Origin: CALBPI01 sp038524795
GTDB taxonomy: Bacteria > Pseudomonadota > Gammaproteobacteria > Steroidobacterales > Woeseiaceae
Assembly: GCA_038524795.1 (NCBI GenBank)
Contig: JBCBIJ010000001.1
Coordinates: forward strand, 310,001 to 374,000
Reading direction: 5' to 3'
Length of the DNA stretch: 64,000 nucleotides
The position numbers and the translations under genes are program-made. Shown here one piece after another: positions 16,991 to 26,800 of the stretch. The notes under the pieces are model-generated. The model saw nothing but the letters and a program-made list of their open reading frames with translations, was not told the DNA's origin and made no database searches. Numbering within the stretch: position 1 is the first letter of the stretch; each line of letters begins with the position of its first letter.

Positions 16991-19585
16991 ATGAACCGTA
17001 TGCGACACATCGTCCTCGTCGTGCTGCTTGGCCTGTCCGCACACGCGAGCGCGCAGATGCCGGCAAAGCTGCCCTACAAGGACGCGGTTCCTGCGGCTGA
17101 GGCGCTCGCCATCGACGGCGACTGGAACATCTCGACGATCAACAAGCGCATCCGCATCGAGGGAGGCCGGGCGTATGCCATCGACACCTGGGTGCATGCG
17201 CTGCTCTGGCGCGTGCAGCCCGGCATGGTCGTGATCCGCGATCTCAAGGAAACGGCGCCGGGTCGCTACGAAGGCGACGACCTGCCGCTGCTCGGCCGCA
17301 CAACGATGACCGCGCGTGATGACGGCGCGCTGGACGTCGTGGTCGCGGGTGCGATGGGCCCAGTCCGCTACGTGTTGCAACCCGTGGAGGCCACGAGGCA
17401 ACCCGACGTGCAGATGCCCGCGCCAGGAGACGCACCCGTCGAACCACAGCCGGAGCGCCGGGTCATCAGCACCGAGGGGCCGGTCGCGACCCGGTTGGGC
17501 CCGCGACGTCCGCTCCAGCCCGAACTGCCCACGTTTCGCGCCTACGACGCCTTCACAGGATGCGATGGTGACGACGAGGCAGTCCCTGAAGCCGGCTCGC
17601 CGCGCGAGCGCATGGAGAATGCCAACCGGGTCGACAAGATCACACAGCGCCGGTTTGCGAGCTTCTCGCTCGATGACGTGGAACAGGGCACGGAGGAAAC
17701 GCAAGGCCTGTGCTGGTTCCGTCTCGACGGCGTGTGGCGCGAGCTCGGCAATATCTCGCTGGACCGAAGCAAGGACGCACCCCAGATGTGGGGCAGCGAC
17801 TCGCCCGAGCTCATCGTGCTGGCCAATGGCAACTACACGACACCCAGGTTTCTCTACATTGGCAGCGTCGGCGACGACGACCGCGAGCTCTGGATCACCG
17901 AGGGCTTCTCGGACAAGGGCTTCACCCAGTTCACGAGCGACGACGGGCTGACACTCAAGGAGGTCCTGCAACGCGGCGGGCCCGTGAAGCGTTACAAAGC
18001 GAGGGGGCCATCCCAGTTCGGCAGCTCGCTGTCCGTTGATGTCACCCGCTCGGGGCGCGTGCGCCTCAAGCTGGGTCGCGACACCTATGTACGGCCGAGC
18101 CCAGGCGTATCCAAGGCGACCATGTCCAACCAGATCGCCGCCAACGACGCGTTTCTGCTCGGCTACAACATGGAGAACCTGTCTGCGAGTCGGCGCGGCT
18201 ACGACGTCATCAAGCAGGACCCGTTCTACCTGCTCGAGAACCCCAAGTTCGACGTGTTCGCCGAACCCGGCCCGCAGGCGTACTTCATCACCGAAAAACG
18301 CACGGTGCCATTGGGATTCACGCTCATCCAGGAAGCGAGCCAGGGCATGGTGTTCAACAAGTCCGTGGTTTCGTCGGGTAAGGAGTTCCAGGCGACGGTG
18401 TCCATGGCGTTCGGCAGCAACACCAAGGGCAACGGCTACCCGTTCGGCGTCCCGGTCAAGAGCTCGGCGTCTTACGAGGCAACGATCTCAGGCATGACGA
18501 GCTGGGATCGCAACAAGACGGTGGCGCAGGCCATCGGTTACTCGCGTGCCAAGCAGTACGCGCTGGTTGTCGACCACCCCTACGTCACGCTGTCCGATGA
18601 CTTCATCGACGCCATCGAAGACGCGCGGCGCTACGGCAACTACGCGGCCATCATCGAGCGTTTCGGCACCCACTACCCCTACGCCGTGACCTACGGCGCG
18701 GCGGCCAAGGTCACGCAGTCATTCACCGAGGAGTCCTGGAAAAAGGTCGCCGAGGTCAACGCGGGGTTCAAGGTTTCAGGCGGGGCCGAGGTTCTTGGCA
18801 ATGGCGGCGAGGCGCACTTCAGCCTCAACGCTGGCTTGCGAACGGGCAGCTCCGGTTCCGTGGGTGAAGAGGGCGCGACCTTCGTCGCTGTGGGTGGCAA
18901 CGGTTCCTGGAACGAGAACGGCTACAGCGCCGGGCAAACGCCCTATCCCATTCTGCTCGACCTGCGCCCACTGCATGAGCTTTTAAGCCCGCTCAATTTC
19001 CCGGGCGAACCCGAAATCTACCAGGGCGTACGCGAAGAGCTGCGTCTGCAAACGGAAGCTTACCTGACGCGCTTTGCGGGCCGAATCAGTGACCGCAATC
19101 TGCTGCCCTATGTCGAGCCCAAGAAAGACGAGCCCATCGAGACCTGGCACATCTACGCGAAGCACATCTGGTGCACGGGTAAGAACGTCGGCTTTGTCGA
19201 TGTAGTTGAAGGCACGCTGAGCATGGAAGGCTACGTCGGCAGCAGTCGGGCGCGTTACGCCAACACGCAAGACAAAAAGCTCAGCGTCAAGTGCAAGAAG
19301 AAGAAGGAGACGCGCAGCTACCGCTACGGCTCGGGCGACCGCGGCTTGCTCGTGCTCACGGGTACGCGCGCGCAAATCGCCGCCTACACGCTCGACCTCG
19401 AGATGGACTGGCGCTACCTGCCCTGGGGCAAGAACACCAACAAGAATCACAAGAAGAAATACAAGAGCCCGAGCGCGCTCAAGAACGGGCTTGCCAAAGG
19501 CAAGGCCCAGGACCAGACCTGGAAGATCGGCGAGAAGAACAAGCCGGATTTCGTCGTCACATTACGTATGCGACGCGTCAAGTGA
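16991..19585 (+). CDS. MACPF (perforin-like) domain protein, exported
   Basis: An 864-residue protein with a signal peptide cleaved near HASA/Q (21/22). The order is: N-terminal domain shared with the preceding protein (about 25-135), Pro-rich linker, a middle region with its own cysteines (about 180-330), a MACPF/CDC core (about 370-690) and a shared basic C-terminal domain (about 714-864). The core carries the family signature in IIERFGTHYPYAVTYG, with FGTHY at 558-562, preceded by long Ser/Thr-rich stretches that in known MACPF proteins unfold into membrane hairpins. MACPF proteins oligomerise on a target membrane and form pores. Bacterial members include toxins against insects, sponge or gut competitors. 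The target here is unknown. The gene is second of four closely packed genes, all encoding exported proteins. Confidence 0.88.
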   Translation: MNRMRHIVLVVLLGLSAHASAQMPAKLPYKDAVPAAEALAIDGDWNISTINKRIRIEGGRAYAIDTWVHALLWRVQPGMVVIRDLKETAPGRYEGDDLPLLGRTTMTARDDGALDVVVAGAMGPVRYVLQPVEATRQPDVQMPAPGDAPVEPQPERRVISTEGPVATRLGPRRPLQPELPTFRAYDAFTGCDGDDEAVPEAGSPRERMENANRVDKITQRRFASFSLDDVEQGTEETQGLCWFRLDGVWRELGNISLDRSKDAPQMWGSDSPELIVLANGNYTTPRFLYIGSVGDDDRELWITEGFSDKGFTQFTSDDGLTLKEVLQRGGPVKRYKARGPSQFGSSLSVDVTRSGRVRLKLGRDTYVRPSPGVSKATMSNQIAANDAFLLGYNMENLSASRRGYDVIKQDPFYLLENPKFDVFAEPGPQAYFITEKRTVPLGFTLIQEASQGMVFNKSVVSSGKEFQATVSMAFGSNTKGNGYPFGVPVKSSASYEATISGMTSWDRNKTVAQAIGYSRAKQYALVVDHPYVTLSDDFIDAIEDARRYGNYAAIIERFGTHYPYAVTYGAAAKVTQSFTEESWKKVAEVNAGFKVSGGAEVLGNGGEAHFSLNAGLRTGSSGSVGEEGATFVAVGGNGSWNENGYSAGQTPYPILLDLRPLHELLSPLNFPGEPEIYQGVREELRLQTEAYLTRFAGRISDRNLLPYVEPKKDEPIETWHIYAKHIWCTGKNVGFVDVVEGTLSMEGYVGSSRARYANTQDKKLSVKCKKKKETRSYRYGSGDRGLLVLTGTRAQIAAYTLDLEMDWRYLPWGKNTNKNHKKKYKSPSALKNGLAKGKAQDQTWKIGEKNKPDFVVTLRMRRVK

Positions 19586-19604
19586 CCGTACAAGGAGACA
19601 ACAA

Positions 19605-20318
19605 ATGACTTACCAACATCTCACCCTGGCGACGGCCACCGCCATTGCGTGGCTGCCGCTTGCCGGCAACGCGCAGGACTACACGCCGGACATCGCCGAG
19701 TTCGCGCTCGACACCGGCCTGTCGTTCGCGGGCCACCCGGCGTTCAACATGGGCGAAGGCGGCACCATTGAATTCTGGGTAGCGCCCGACTGGGCAGACG
19801 ATCCGGGCTACGACCCCGTGGTTCTGTCGAGCGACGGCGAGCAAAGCTTGAGCTACGTGTTCTCGATGCTCGGCGACAAGAGCGGCTTCGTCGTGCAGAC
19901 CAGCGACGAGATCGGCGAGGTTGATTTCGATTTCGGCGATGGCGCGCTGCACCACGTCGCCGTCATCTGCCTCGACGAGGCCATCGTCGTCATGGTGGAC
20001 GGACAGCCGCTCGACGAATTGCCATTCACCTTGCCGAACGAACCGCCCGTCCAGTTTTACGTAGGCAGCATCAACGGCGAGGCGCTTCCGTTTGTCGGCG
20101 CCATCGGCGGGCTGCGGTTCTGGGACGTCGCACTCGAACCCGAGGAGCTCGTCACCTGGGCGATGCTCGACCCGCTCGATCCCGAATTCCTGCATCCGGA
20201 CGTCACGGCGCTCGGCGCCTACAGCGACCTGACGCAAAAGACGATTGAGGTCTCGGATTTTCTTTGGGGCGACGAAGATGACGCCGCCCCCATCACGCTC
20301 GTGGAGGCGACACAATGA
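19605..20318 (+). CDS. Exported LamG/concanavalin-like protein of the MACPF operon
   Basis: A 237-residue protein starting at ATG 19605 behind AAGGAGA. The open frame extends further upstream, but this start has both the ribosome site and the signal peptide (cleavage near GNA/Q, 23/24). Residues about 45-195 read as a LamG-type jelly-roll: GGTIEFWVAPD, ALHHVAVICLDEAIVVMVDGQ (shown in part), FYVGSINGE and GAIGGLRFWDVAL are the typical strands of concanavalin-like lectin domains. Such domains bind glycans or proteins, which suits a targeting factor for the pore former (inference). It lies 19 bases after the MACPF gene, and its stop overlaps the start of the next gene by 4 bases (ATGA), so the two are probably translated together. 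Confidence 0.82.
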   Translation: MTYQHLTLATATAIAWLPLAGNAQDYTPDIAEFALDTGLSFAGHPAFNMGEGGTIEFWVAPDWADDPGYDPVVLSSDGEQSLSYVFSMLGDKSGFVVQTSDEIGEVDFDFGDGALHHVAVICLDEAIVVMVDGQPLDELPFTLPNEPPVQFYVGSINGEALPFVGAIGGLRFWDVALEPEELVTWAMLDPLDPEFLHPDVTALGAYSDLTQKTIEVSDFLWGDEDDAAPITLVEATQ

Positions 20319-20983
20319 ACCGTTTGATTTTGACCAGCCTGGTTTCCGGCCTGTTGGCGCTAATGTGGGCCGATGTGGCCACTGCGGCGGGACCCAAACC
20401 CGCGAGTGCCAAGCAGTCGGCGTCGCAGCAGCGCCCCGATTCAAGCCGCCGCATCTTTCGCCAGAAGTACGAAAAGAAGAAGCAGAGCAAGACGCACCAG
20501 AAGGTGGAAGTTGCGAAGTACCAGATGACCCAGGCACACACGGACGTCAAGGCGGTCGAGTTCCAGCTCACGAACGCCAAGGGGCTCGAGGCGAAAGCGA
20601 AGCGGGATTTCGAGCGGGCAAGCCAATCGAACAAGAGCCGCATGCGGCGCGAGTACGACCGGTATCGCGCGAACCGTGCGAACTGGCAGAGCCAGCTCGA
20701 CAGTGCGAAGGCGGCTTACAAGACCGCGCGCGCGGCGTACAAGCAGGCCAACCGTGAATTGCAGGGCGAGCGCAGTACGCGTTGGAGTCGGTTCGTTACT
20801 CGGATCAAGAGTGCATTCAAACGGAAGCCGAAGCCTGTCGGCCGACGGGTCAGCTTTGCATTTTTCCACATGGGGCCCACGGGGTCCGGGAACCCGAGGC
20901 CTAACGTTGAGCCGACGGGCACTATTCAAGCCAACAAGCGGGTTTCGGTGGTGTTGGAGCGGCAGCCTATGCCTTTGAATTAG
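20315..20983 (+). CDS. Exported basic coiled-coil protein of the MACPF operon
   Basis: A 222-residue protein with a signal peptide (cleavage near ATA/A, about residue 24). Residues about 40-150 are strongly helical and charged, with heptad-like spacing across KYEKKKQSKTHQKVEVAKY and the following Ala/Gln/Lys/Arg segments, so a coiled coil is expected. The C-terminal 70 residues contain VSFAFFHMGPTGSG and little else recognisable. It overlaps the LamG gene by 4 bases (ATGA). No family is recognised. It may be a structural or anchoring partner of the other exported products. No clear terminator was found after the stop codon. Confidence 0.75.
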   Translation: MNRLILTSLVSGLLALMWADVATAAGPKPASAKQSASQQRPDSSRRIFRQKYEKKKQSKTHQKVEVAKYQMTQAHTDVKAVEFQLTNAKGLEAKAKRDFERASQSNKSRMRREYDRYRANRANWQSQLDSAKAAYKTARAAYKQANRELQGERSTRWSRFVTRIKSAFKRKPKPVGRRVSFAFFHMGPTGSGNPRPNVEPTGTIQANKRVSVVLERQPMPLN

Positions 20984-21070
20984 GGGACTGGTTGGAATCG
21001 GCGTCTGGATGAGGATCACCAGGCGGCTTTTGGCCTACTAGTTCTCAGGCAGCGCTTTCGCCTGTAGTAG

Positions 21071-21223
21071 GAGCGACTGGCAAAACAGTCCGGGCTCAGT
21101 CTTCGCACTATTCAGCGTGTCGAGGCCGGCCACCGGATCAGCTATGCCTCGCTGAGAGCGCTTGCCGATGTGTTTGAGGTGGACGTCGACAAACTAGAAC
21201 GGGAACTCTATGCAATGGATTAA
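21071..21223 (+). pseudogene. 5'-truncated Xre-type helix-turn-helix regulator
   Basis: Fifty codons ending in TAA encode the second half of a Cro/CI-type DNA-binding domain: ERLAKQSGLSLRTIQRVEAG, followed by the usual ALADVFEVDVDKLE helix. In intact relatives this is preceded by about 20 residues ending in WSQ. Here the frame is cut by two TAG codons immediately upstream (21065-21070), and no start codon with a ribosome site is present. It is a remnant, too short to fold as a full domain. It lies in the 308-base gap after the MACPF operon, in the same orientation, and may mark a past insertion or deletion junction. The rest of the gap shows nothing else. Confidence 0.72.
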
Positions 21224-21291
21224 ACGAACGATCCACACCATCGCCATAGCTTTAAGGTGCCGCGCATGCTCAATAGCGCCCCGATCAATGG

Positions 21292-22761
21292 TCAGTCATC
21301 GTGGATATTGTTCAGGTCAAAGAAAGTGACTTGATCAAAATCCGTCGGATCACCGCTGTTATTCTGGGAGTAGGCGCCCGCCTTGAAGTACATCCACTCA
21401 AACGGTACGTCATACCCACTGTTCTGTTCCCGCATATCGACGTAGTTGTGTCCGATGATGGGCCCCTCCAGGTCACCGCGCCGAAGGACGACATCGATAC
21501 GCGCGTCTCGCTGGATGATCTCGTAGGAAAATATGTCTCCCAGGGCAATGCCATTGACGGGGTTGGCATCATCGCTCGGGGCACGATCAAGCCTATCGTT
21601 GGTTGGGCCGAGAACCGGAAAATAGATGTCATCACCGCCGCGAATTTCATGCGCCATGTAGACGAATCCGCGCTCATTCTCGGGGTATTTCCTATAGTAC
21701 AAGCGGATCGGCTCATCATCCTCCGCGTGTATTTGCCCGATGATGACACGGCCGACCTGGTTGCGATTGCCGGTCTCGGTAACATGTTCGACGGCGAGTG
21801 TCGCGCTGAGCACACCATTGCGCCCGCCTGTGGCGATACCGGGATCCGGCTGATAACCCAGGAGCCAATTGTTACGGTTGACGCCCCGCGTTGAGATTCC
21901 CGTGTTTCCGCGCCGGAGCATCTCCCGAAACTCAGACCGTGTGTAGTTTGTGTTTGCCGAAGTACGGGCGCCTTCGATTGTCGAGCGGAAGGTCATACCA
22001 CCGTCGGGTCCGGTAAAGAAAAACTCGTCGGAAAAGCCCGAATCCAGTGCGCCTTCGCTGGCAGTATCGGAACGCCCATCGCCGTCAAGATCAGCAGGGG
22101 TGTCCAGCTTCCAACTTAGGAGATCGAAATTCGATCCAGGAGCATTGTTCGGATTCAGTCCAAAGTCGGCCGCGGTGACGTTGGCGGGCTCTAAAACGGC
22201 GGCAGGCGTGTCGAGCGTGCAGCCGAACGCCGTGCCCTCGATGATCGCGTTATCGACGGACGCCGAGTTTCCTAGATTCTCGATCCGCAAGTAGCGCGCT
22301 GGAGTGTCTGGGACGTCGTAGCGCTCGAACTGTTGTGTTGTGCCGGACGACTGTTGATCCGCAAGCAAGGATTCGAAATTGGCGCCATCCTCCGATGACA
22401 GAATGTTAAACGCCGCTATACGCTGGTCGCCCTCGAACCAAGCGATACCCACCTCCCGGACCAGGTGCCGGGCGCCCAGGTCCAGGGTCAATGAGGCAGC
22501 ATTCCCCAGCGACTCCCATCGGGATGCCGGCGCCAGATTGTCATCGATAGCCTGATCGGGGCTTTTGCCGGCCACACTGCTACCGTCGTCAGTAGCGGCA
22601 ATGACGTTGATCAGGTGCGTTCCCGTACAGGAGGTTGCCACCGGTGGTGTCGTCGGTGGCGCGGCCGTCGGCGGCGCCACGGCGCTTGAAGAACCACCGC
22701 CACCGCATCCGCCCACGGCGATCACGCTCGACAATAAGACAAAAAAGAAGGCGCGCTGCAT
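21292..22761 (-). CDS. PL7 alginate lyase lipoprotein with a CBM32-like domain
   Basis: A 489-residue lipoprotein: lipobox VGGC with Cys19, a Pro/Thr/Ala linker, a discoidin-like carbohydrate-binding domain (about 45-185, with SLTLDLGARHLVREVGI and RYLRIENLG), then a PL7 jelly-roll lyase domain (about 200-489). The PL7 catalytic motifs are present: RSEFR 275-279, QIH 343-345 and YFKAGAYSQ 458-466, which supply the Arg, Gln/His and Tyr of the active site. It should cut alginate by beta-elimination at the cell surface or in the periplasm. It is the last gene of a minus-strand run of four (repeat lipoprotein, TonB receptor, PL7, PL7), 22 bases after the preceding lyase gene. Confidence 0.93.
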   Translation of the reverse strand: MQRAFFFVLLSSVIAVGGCGGGGSSSAVAPPTAAPPTTPPVATSCTGTHLINVIAATDDGSSVAGKSPDQAIDDNLAPASRWESLGNAASLTLDLGARHLVREVGIAWFEGDQRIAAFNILSSEDGANFESLLADQQSSGTTQQFERYDVPDTPARYLRIENLGNSASVDNAIIEGTAFGCTLDTPAAVLEPANVTAADFGLNPNNAPGSNFDLLSWKLDTPADLDGDGRSDTASEGALDSGFSDEFFFTGPDGGMTFRSTIEGARTSANTNYTRSEFREMLRRGNTGISTRGVNRNNWLLGYQPDPGIATGGRNGVLSATLAVEHVTETGNRNQVGRVIIGQIHAEDDEPIRLYYRKYPENERGFVYMAHEIRGGDDIYFPVLGPTNDRLDRAPSDDANPVNGIALGDIFSYEIIQRDARIDVVLRRGDLEGPIIGHNYVDMREQNSGYDVPFEWMYFKAGAYSQNNSGDPTDFDQVTFFDLNNIHDD

Positions 22762-22783
22762 GTTCTGGACAACCCAATACGCG

Positions 22784-23836
22784 CTAACGCCTCGGTTTCA
22801 CGGCACCACTGAGCTGAATCCTTTGGAACGCTACAGCCGTGAAGTCACCATTTGCCTGGTCAACGGACCAGTCCCCTGTGCCTCGGCAACCTGCGTACCA
22901 GAAGCCATCCTTGTCGACGGTGCTGCACTGATTGTAGGCACCTGCCTTGAAGTACAGCGCATCACCTGAGTAGCCCTGCGGATGGTCTTTCTCATCAACA
23001 CGTCCGTTTGCATCAACATTGTTCGACAGGTCAATCTCGTAGGTGACCGTACGCGCTGGGTCTGCTGTCCTGAACGTCAGATACATAACGTTGCGGTACA
23101 CGTTGATGTTGTAGTTGAACCACTGCCCTAGCGCGATACCGTCCGAGCCCGGGTCATCCGGGTTCTCCCAGGTATGTCCCCAGACGGGGTAGGCAATATC
23201 CGTCCGGTCCGGGTTGTCTCTCTCAAGGTTCCGCTCGTAGGTCCAGAATACGGAGCCCGTGTCGTGACCGGGCCACTTCTTGTAGTAAATCTTTATTGGT
23301 TCGTTGCCCCAACCGAACCCTTTTCCGCGATTGATGACATCCTGATCCTTGTCGGCATGAATCTGGCCGACGACCACGGAGTAGGCTGGCTTCTTGCCCT
23401 CATGCCTGGCGTTTCTTGCAACGTGCAGCACCTTGAGTGTCGCTTCCAGCTGACCGCCAACGTCTGCGAAGTTCCGGTAGTTGCTGTGTGCCCGTAGTGA
23501 AAAATTATTCTTTGGGTCATGCGTTCCGATACGCGTGTTCTTGCCACGGAGCATTTGTCGCAGTTCACTACGTGTGTTTGTGGAGCCCGACGTCGTTTGC
23601 GCCTTGTTCGGTGCAACGAAGACCAGATTTTGGTCCGAATCCAAGTAAAAGAACTCGGTGTGTTCGAAATCCTGCAGTGACCTGACGCCCACCTCGTCTA
23701 CCTTGCCGTCTGCGTTTGCGTCCAACGGGAGCGTCAACTTCCAAAACTTCAGGTTGAATACGTCCGAGGGATAGTCCGCGGCAGCCACAGGGGTGAACAA
23801 AAAAACGACGCATAGAGTGGCGCACAGTCTTCTCAT
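22784..23836 (-). CDS. PL7 alginate lyase, secreted
   Basis: A 350-residue protein with a Sec signal peptide (cleavage near VAAA/D, about residue 20) and a single PL7 domain. The catalytic motifs are RSELR 89-93, QIH 158-160 and YFKAGAYNQ 295-303. It depolymerises alginate to unsaturated oligosaccharides outside the cytoplasm. It lacks the lipobox and carbohydrate-binding domain of its neighbour, so the pair may act at different places: one free, one membrane-anchored. It starts 32 bases after the TonB receptor gene and belongs to the same transcript by spacing. Confidence 0.94.
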   Translation of the reverse strand: MRRLCATLCVVFLFTPVAAADYPSDVFNLKFWKLTLPLDANADGKVDEVGVRSLQDFEHTEFFYLDSDQNLVFVAPNKAQTTSGSTNTRSELRQMLRGKNTRIGTHDPKNNFSLRAHSNYRNFADVGGQLEATLKVLHVARNARHEGKKPAYSVVVGQIHADKDQDVINRGKGFGWGNEPIKIYYKKWPGHDTGSVFWTYERNLERDNPDRTDIAYPVWGHTWENPDDPGSDGIALGQWFNYNINVYRNVMYLTFRTADPARTVTYEIDLSNNVDANGRVDEKDHPQGYSGDALYFKAGAYNQCSTVDKDGFWYAGCRGTGDWSVDQANGDFTAVAFQRIQLSGAVKPRR

Positions 23837-23868
23837 GTATCTGAGCCCTCTCGTCTCACTGCGATGGT

Positions 23869-26800
23869 CTAGAACTTAGCGGTTACGCCAAGAAACAGAC
23901 GGGGTCCGTAGCTGAGTGCCTGAAATGTATTCCCTTCGATCGCGCGATCGTCCAGTCGTTCCTCGTTCAGGATGTTTTTCGCCTCAAGGCTCACGCGGAA
24001 GTTGTCGGTCAACCTGTAGCGCACTCGCAGGTCCAGTCGTTCGCTCGCCTGCGTGTAGCGAATCCTCCCGAACGCGTCGCGCGTGAACTGCTGGAAATAA
24101 CCTGAACGTCGATTGTGGATCATCTGGACATACCAGCGATCACTACTCCAATAGAGCTGCGCCGAGCTCACCTTTCGCGACAACCCGAACAGGTTTGCAG
24201 GCGGGATGATTCCGATCAGCTGTGTCGGAATGACCTGACCCGTTTGCTGATCGATTGCGTCGACGCCGTCACCGCCGTTTTGGTCTTCGAATTCGAAATT
24301 GGAATCCACGTAGTTGTAGCTGAGCTTGCCGCCGAAGCCACTCAGAAACCCGGGCAGGTAGTCGAAGTCGTGGATCAGCGTCGCTTCGAAACCCGTGATC
24401 CTGCTGGTATCGTCGTTGACCTGGGTGGTCTCGACAGTACCCTGCACCAGGTTGCCGTCGAGATTAAATGTCTCTAGTTGCGCTACTGTCTCAAAGCCGC
24501 CATTGAAGTCTTTCCAGTAGACAGATCCGGCGATCATTGTGCTTTCGTTCGGATACCACTCAACACCCAGGTCAACGTTGGTCGATAGCAAGGGCTCAAG
24601 CTGCGGATTACCGGTCGCGCCGATGCCGTTGACGGCTTCAGAAAGCGTGGTGTATGCGTTTCCAAGATCGTTATCCTGAATGGCGCGGCCATTGCCGTAG
24701 GAGGCAGGATCCGGTCGTGACAGACCGCGATAGATGCCACCACGTACGATCCAGTCGTCAGCCACATCGGCGACCACGGTAAGGCTGGGCAAAATCTCTT
24801 GGTAGCTGTTTTTCTGAGTCTCTGTCTCGAAGCCCAGGACACTGGCATCGCCTTCGGTCACGATGAAACCAACGCCATCGATCTCCTCCACCGTGATTGG
24901 CCCGCGGTACCCGACAGAGGTGATCTCCGTGTCCACGAAACGGGCGCCAAGGTTTCCTCGAATCGGTATCCCGCCCCACTGGATATTGAAATCCGCCTGC
25001 ACGTAAAACGCCAGCGTGTCTTCCGTAACGTCTTCCGTGCCGGAGTTGATACCATTCTGAAGCTGAACGCCGGACAGGCCGCCGTAATTCGCCAGCCACG
25101 CGTTAGCTGCACACCCGAAGTTAAACGTCGCGAATTCGTTGACGGACGTGCCACTGCCGCTATTCGTGATGAGGTTGCCATTTCTGACATCGGACAGGAA
25201 TCCAGACTCAGGGAAGCTTGCATTGGCGCAGGCCAGCACGTTCGACAAGATTGAATCTGTAACGGCATTGTCCGCGCCCCCGTTCGGGGTCACCAGGTCT
25301 TCATCCTCAAACAGACTTTGCCCTGGAGCGTTTCGCAACCCGCCCAGTTCCACGTACTCCAGGCTCGACAATCGCATGCCCGCCTTGACGTTCTGGAACG
25401 GGCCGCCGTCGGGCAACCAAGTCAGATCAGCTCGGAACGCATTCAGTGTGTTCTCGCGAATAATCTGGCGGGCACGAAGCCGCGCGCGATCCCTGGCGTT
25501 GAAATAGCTGGGATCCGTAATTTCAAAGCCGTTGCCGCCGTCGTCAAGAATCGTGGCAATCGCGACGCCGGCGTCCCCCTGGTTGGTGTCCAGACGCACC
25601 GTAAAGTCATCCCGATTGCCGCCGACGAGGTTGTCGTGTGTCGCACCGAGGCGGAGCTCATAGTCAGTCTCGGTTCTCGTGGTGTCAGACCAGGCGTAGT
25701 CAAGGTTCAACATGAGGCTGTCGGAAAAGGCGTAGTCCAGATTGATACCCAAGCCGCCATATTCCTCCAGTCGCTGCCAGTCGGTCGTAAACGAGTGAAT
25801 CACCGTTTCAGAAACAGACGACCTGACGACCCCGGTCGCAGGGTTGGAAGTCAGTGCAGAGATGTCTTCCTGTGTACTGCCCCACTGTAAGTCTCTGCGG
25901 AGCTCCCGCTGATCCCGCTCCGAGTATTGAAAGTCGAGCAGGATATCCACGCGGTCAATGGGCTGAAACTGAATGGCACCGAACAGGGCCTCGCGCTCAT
26001 CGCTGGTCGTGTTCTGACGGTAGCGATGGTCGCGAGGAATGTAGGCAAAGGGAATGTCCTCGACCGAGTCGTAGTTCGGGTTTGCATCTATAAGCGCCTG
26101 AATACTCCTGTTGTTCACAGCAGCAGAACCGTCATCACAACGCCCTGTCGTGTCGGTCGGCAGCGCATTGGACGCGAACGAGGTCAGTTCACACGCCTCG
26201 AGACGACCCTGTCCCGAGGTTGTCGTGTATTCCTGTTCTGGGTTCGACTCATCCCGGATCTGGGCACCAATGGACAGGCCAAGACGTGCGCCGCTTTCAA
26301 GATCAAAGCTATCGATGTAGGCCAGCGTGGCGCGAGATCCGAAGTCCTGGCCACCAGTAATGTCGGCCTCGTCGGGGCTGTGCGCCGCCTTGACATCAAC
26401 CTGGAAGAATCGCTTCCCGAACACCAGTGGCTTCTTGGTGTCCAGATGCACCTGGCCGCTGACGGCGCCTTCGATGTACTCCGCAGACTGCGTTTTGTGG
26501 ATCGCAATCTTGTTGAACATCTCGGACGGAAAGATACTGAAGTTCACGGCACGGTTGCCACCACCGTTGGTCGCTTCCCGACCGTTGACGACAGTCGTGC
26601 CGAGGTAAGGGCCCAGCCCCCGGATCGAGAGTTCCGTGGCGCCGCCGTTCTCCTGGTGCGATGTGGCACCGGTGATGGTCTCGAGCGCATCACCGACGGA
26701 GAGCGCCGGGATATCGCCGATCTGATTAGACGACAAGCCATCCACAATCTGTACCGAGTCGCGCTTGATGTCGATTGTGCTGCGAACGGTTTCGCGAATG

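Noticed and set aside
16235..17971. 578-codon minus-strand frame opposite the MACPF operon
   Set aside because: It crosses the junction of two well-supported plus-strand genes and encodes Arg/His/Val-rich sequence without family features.
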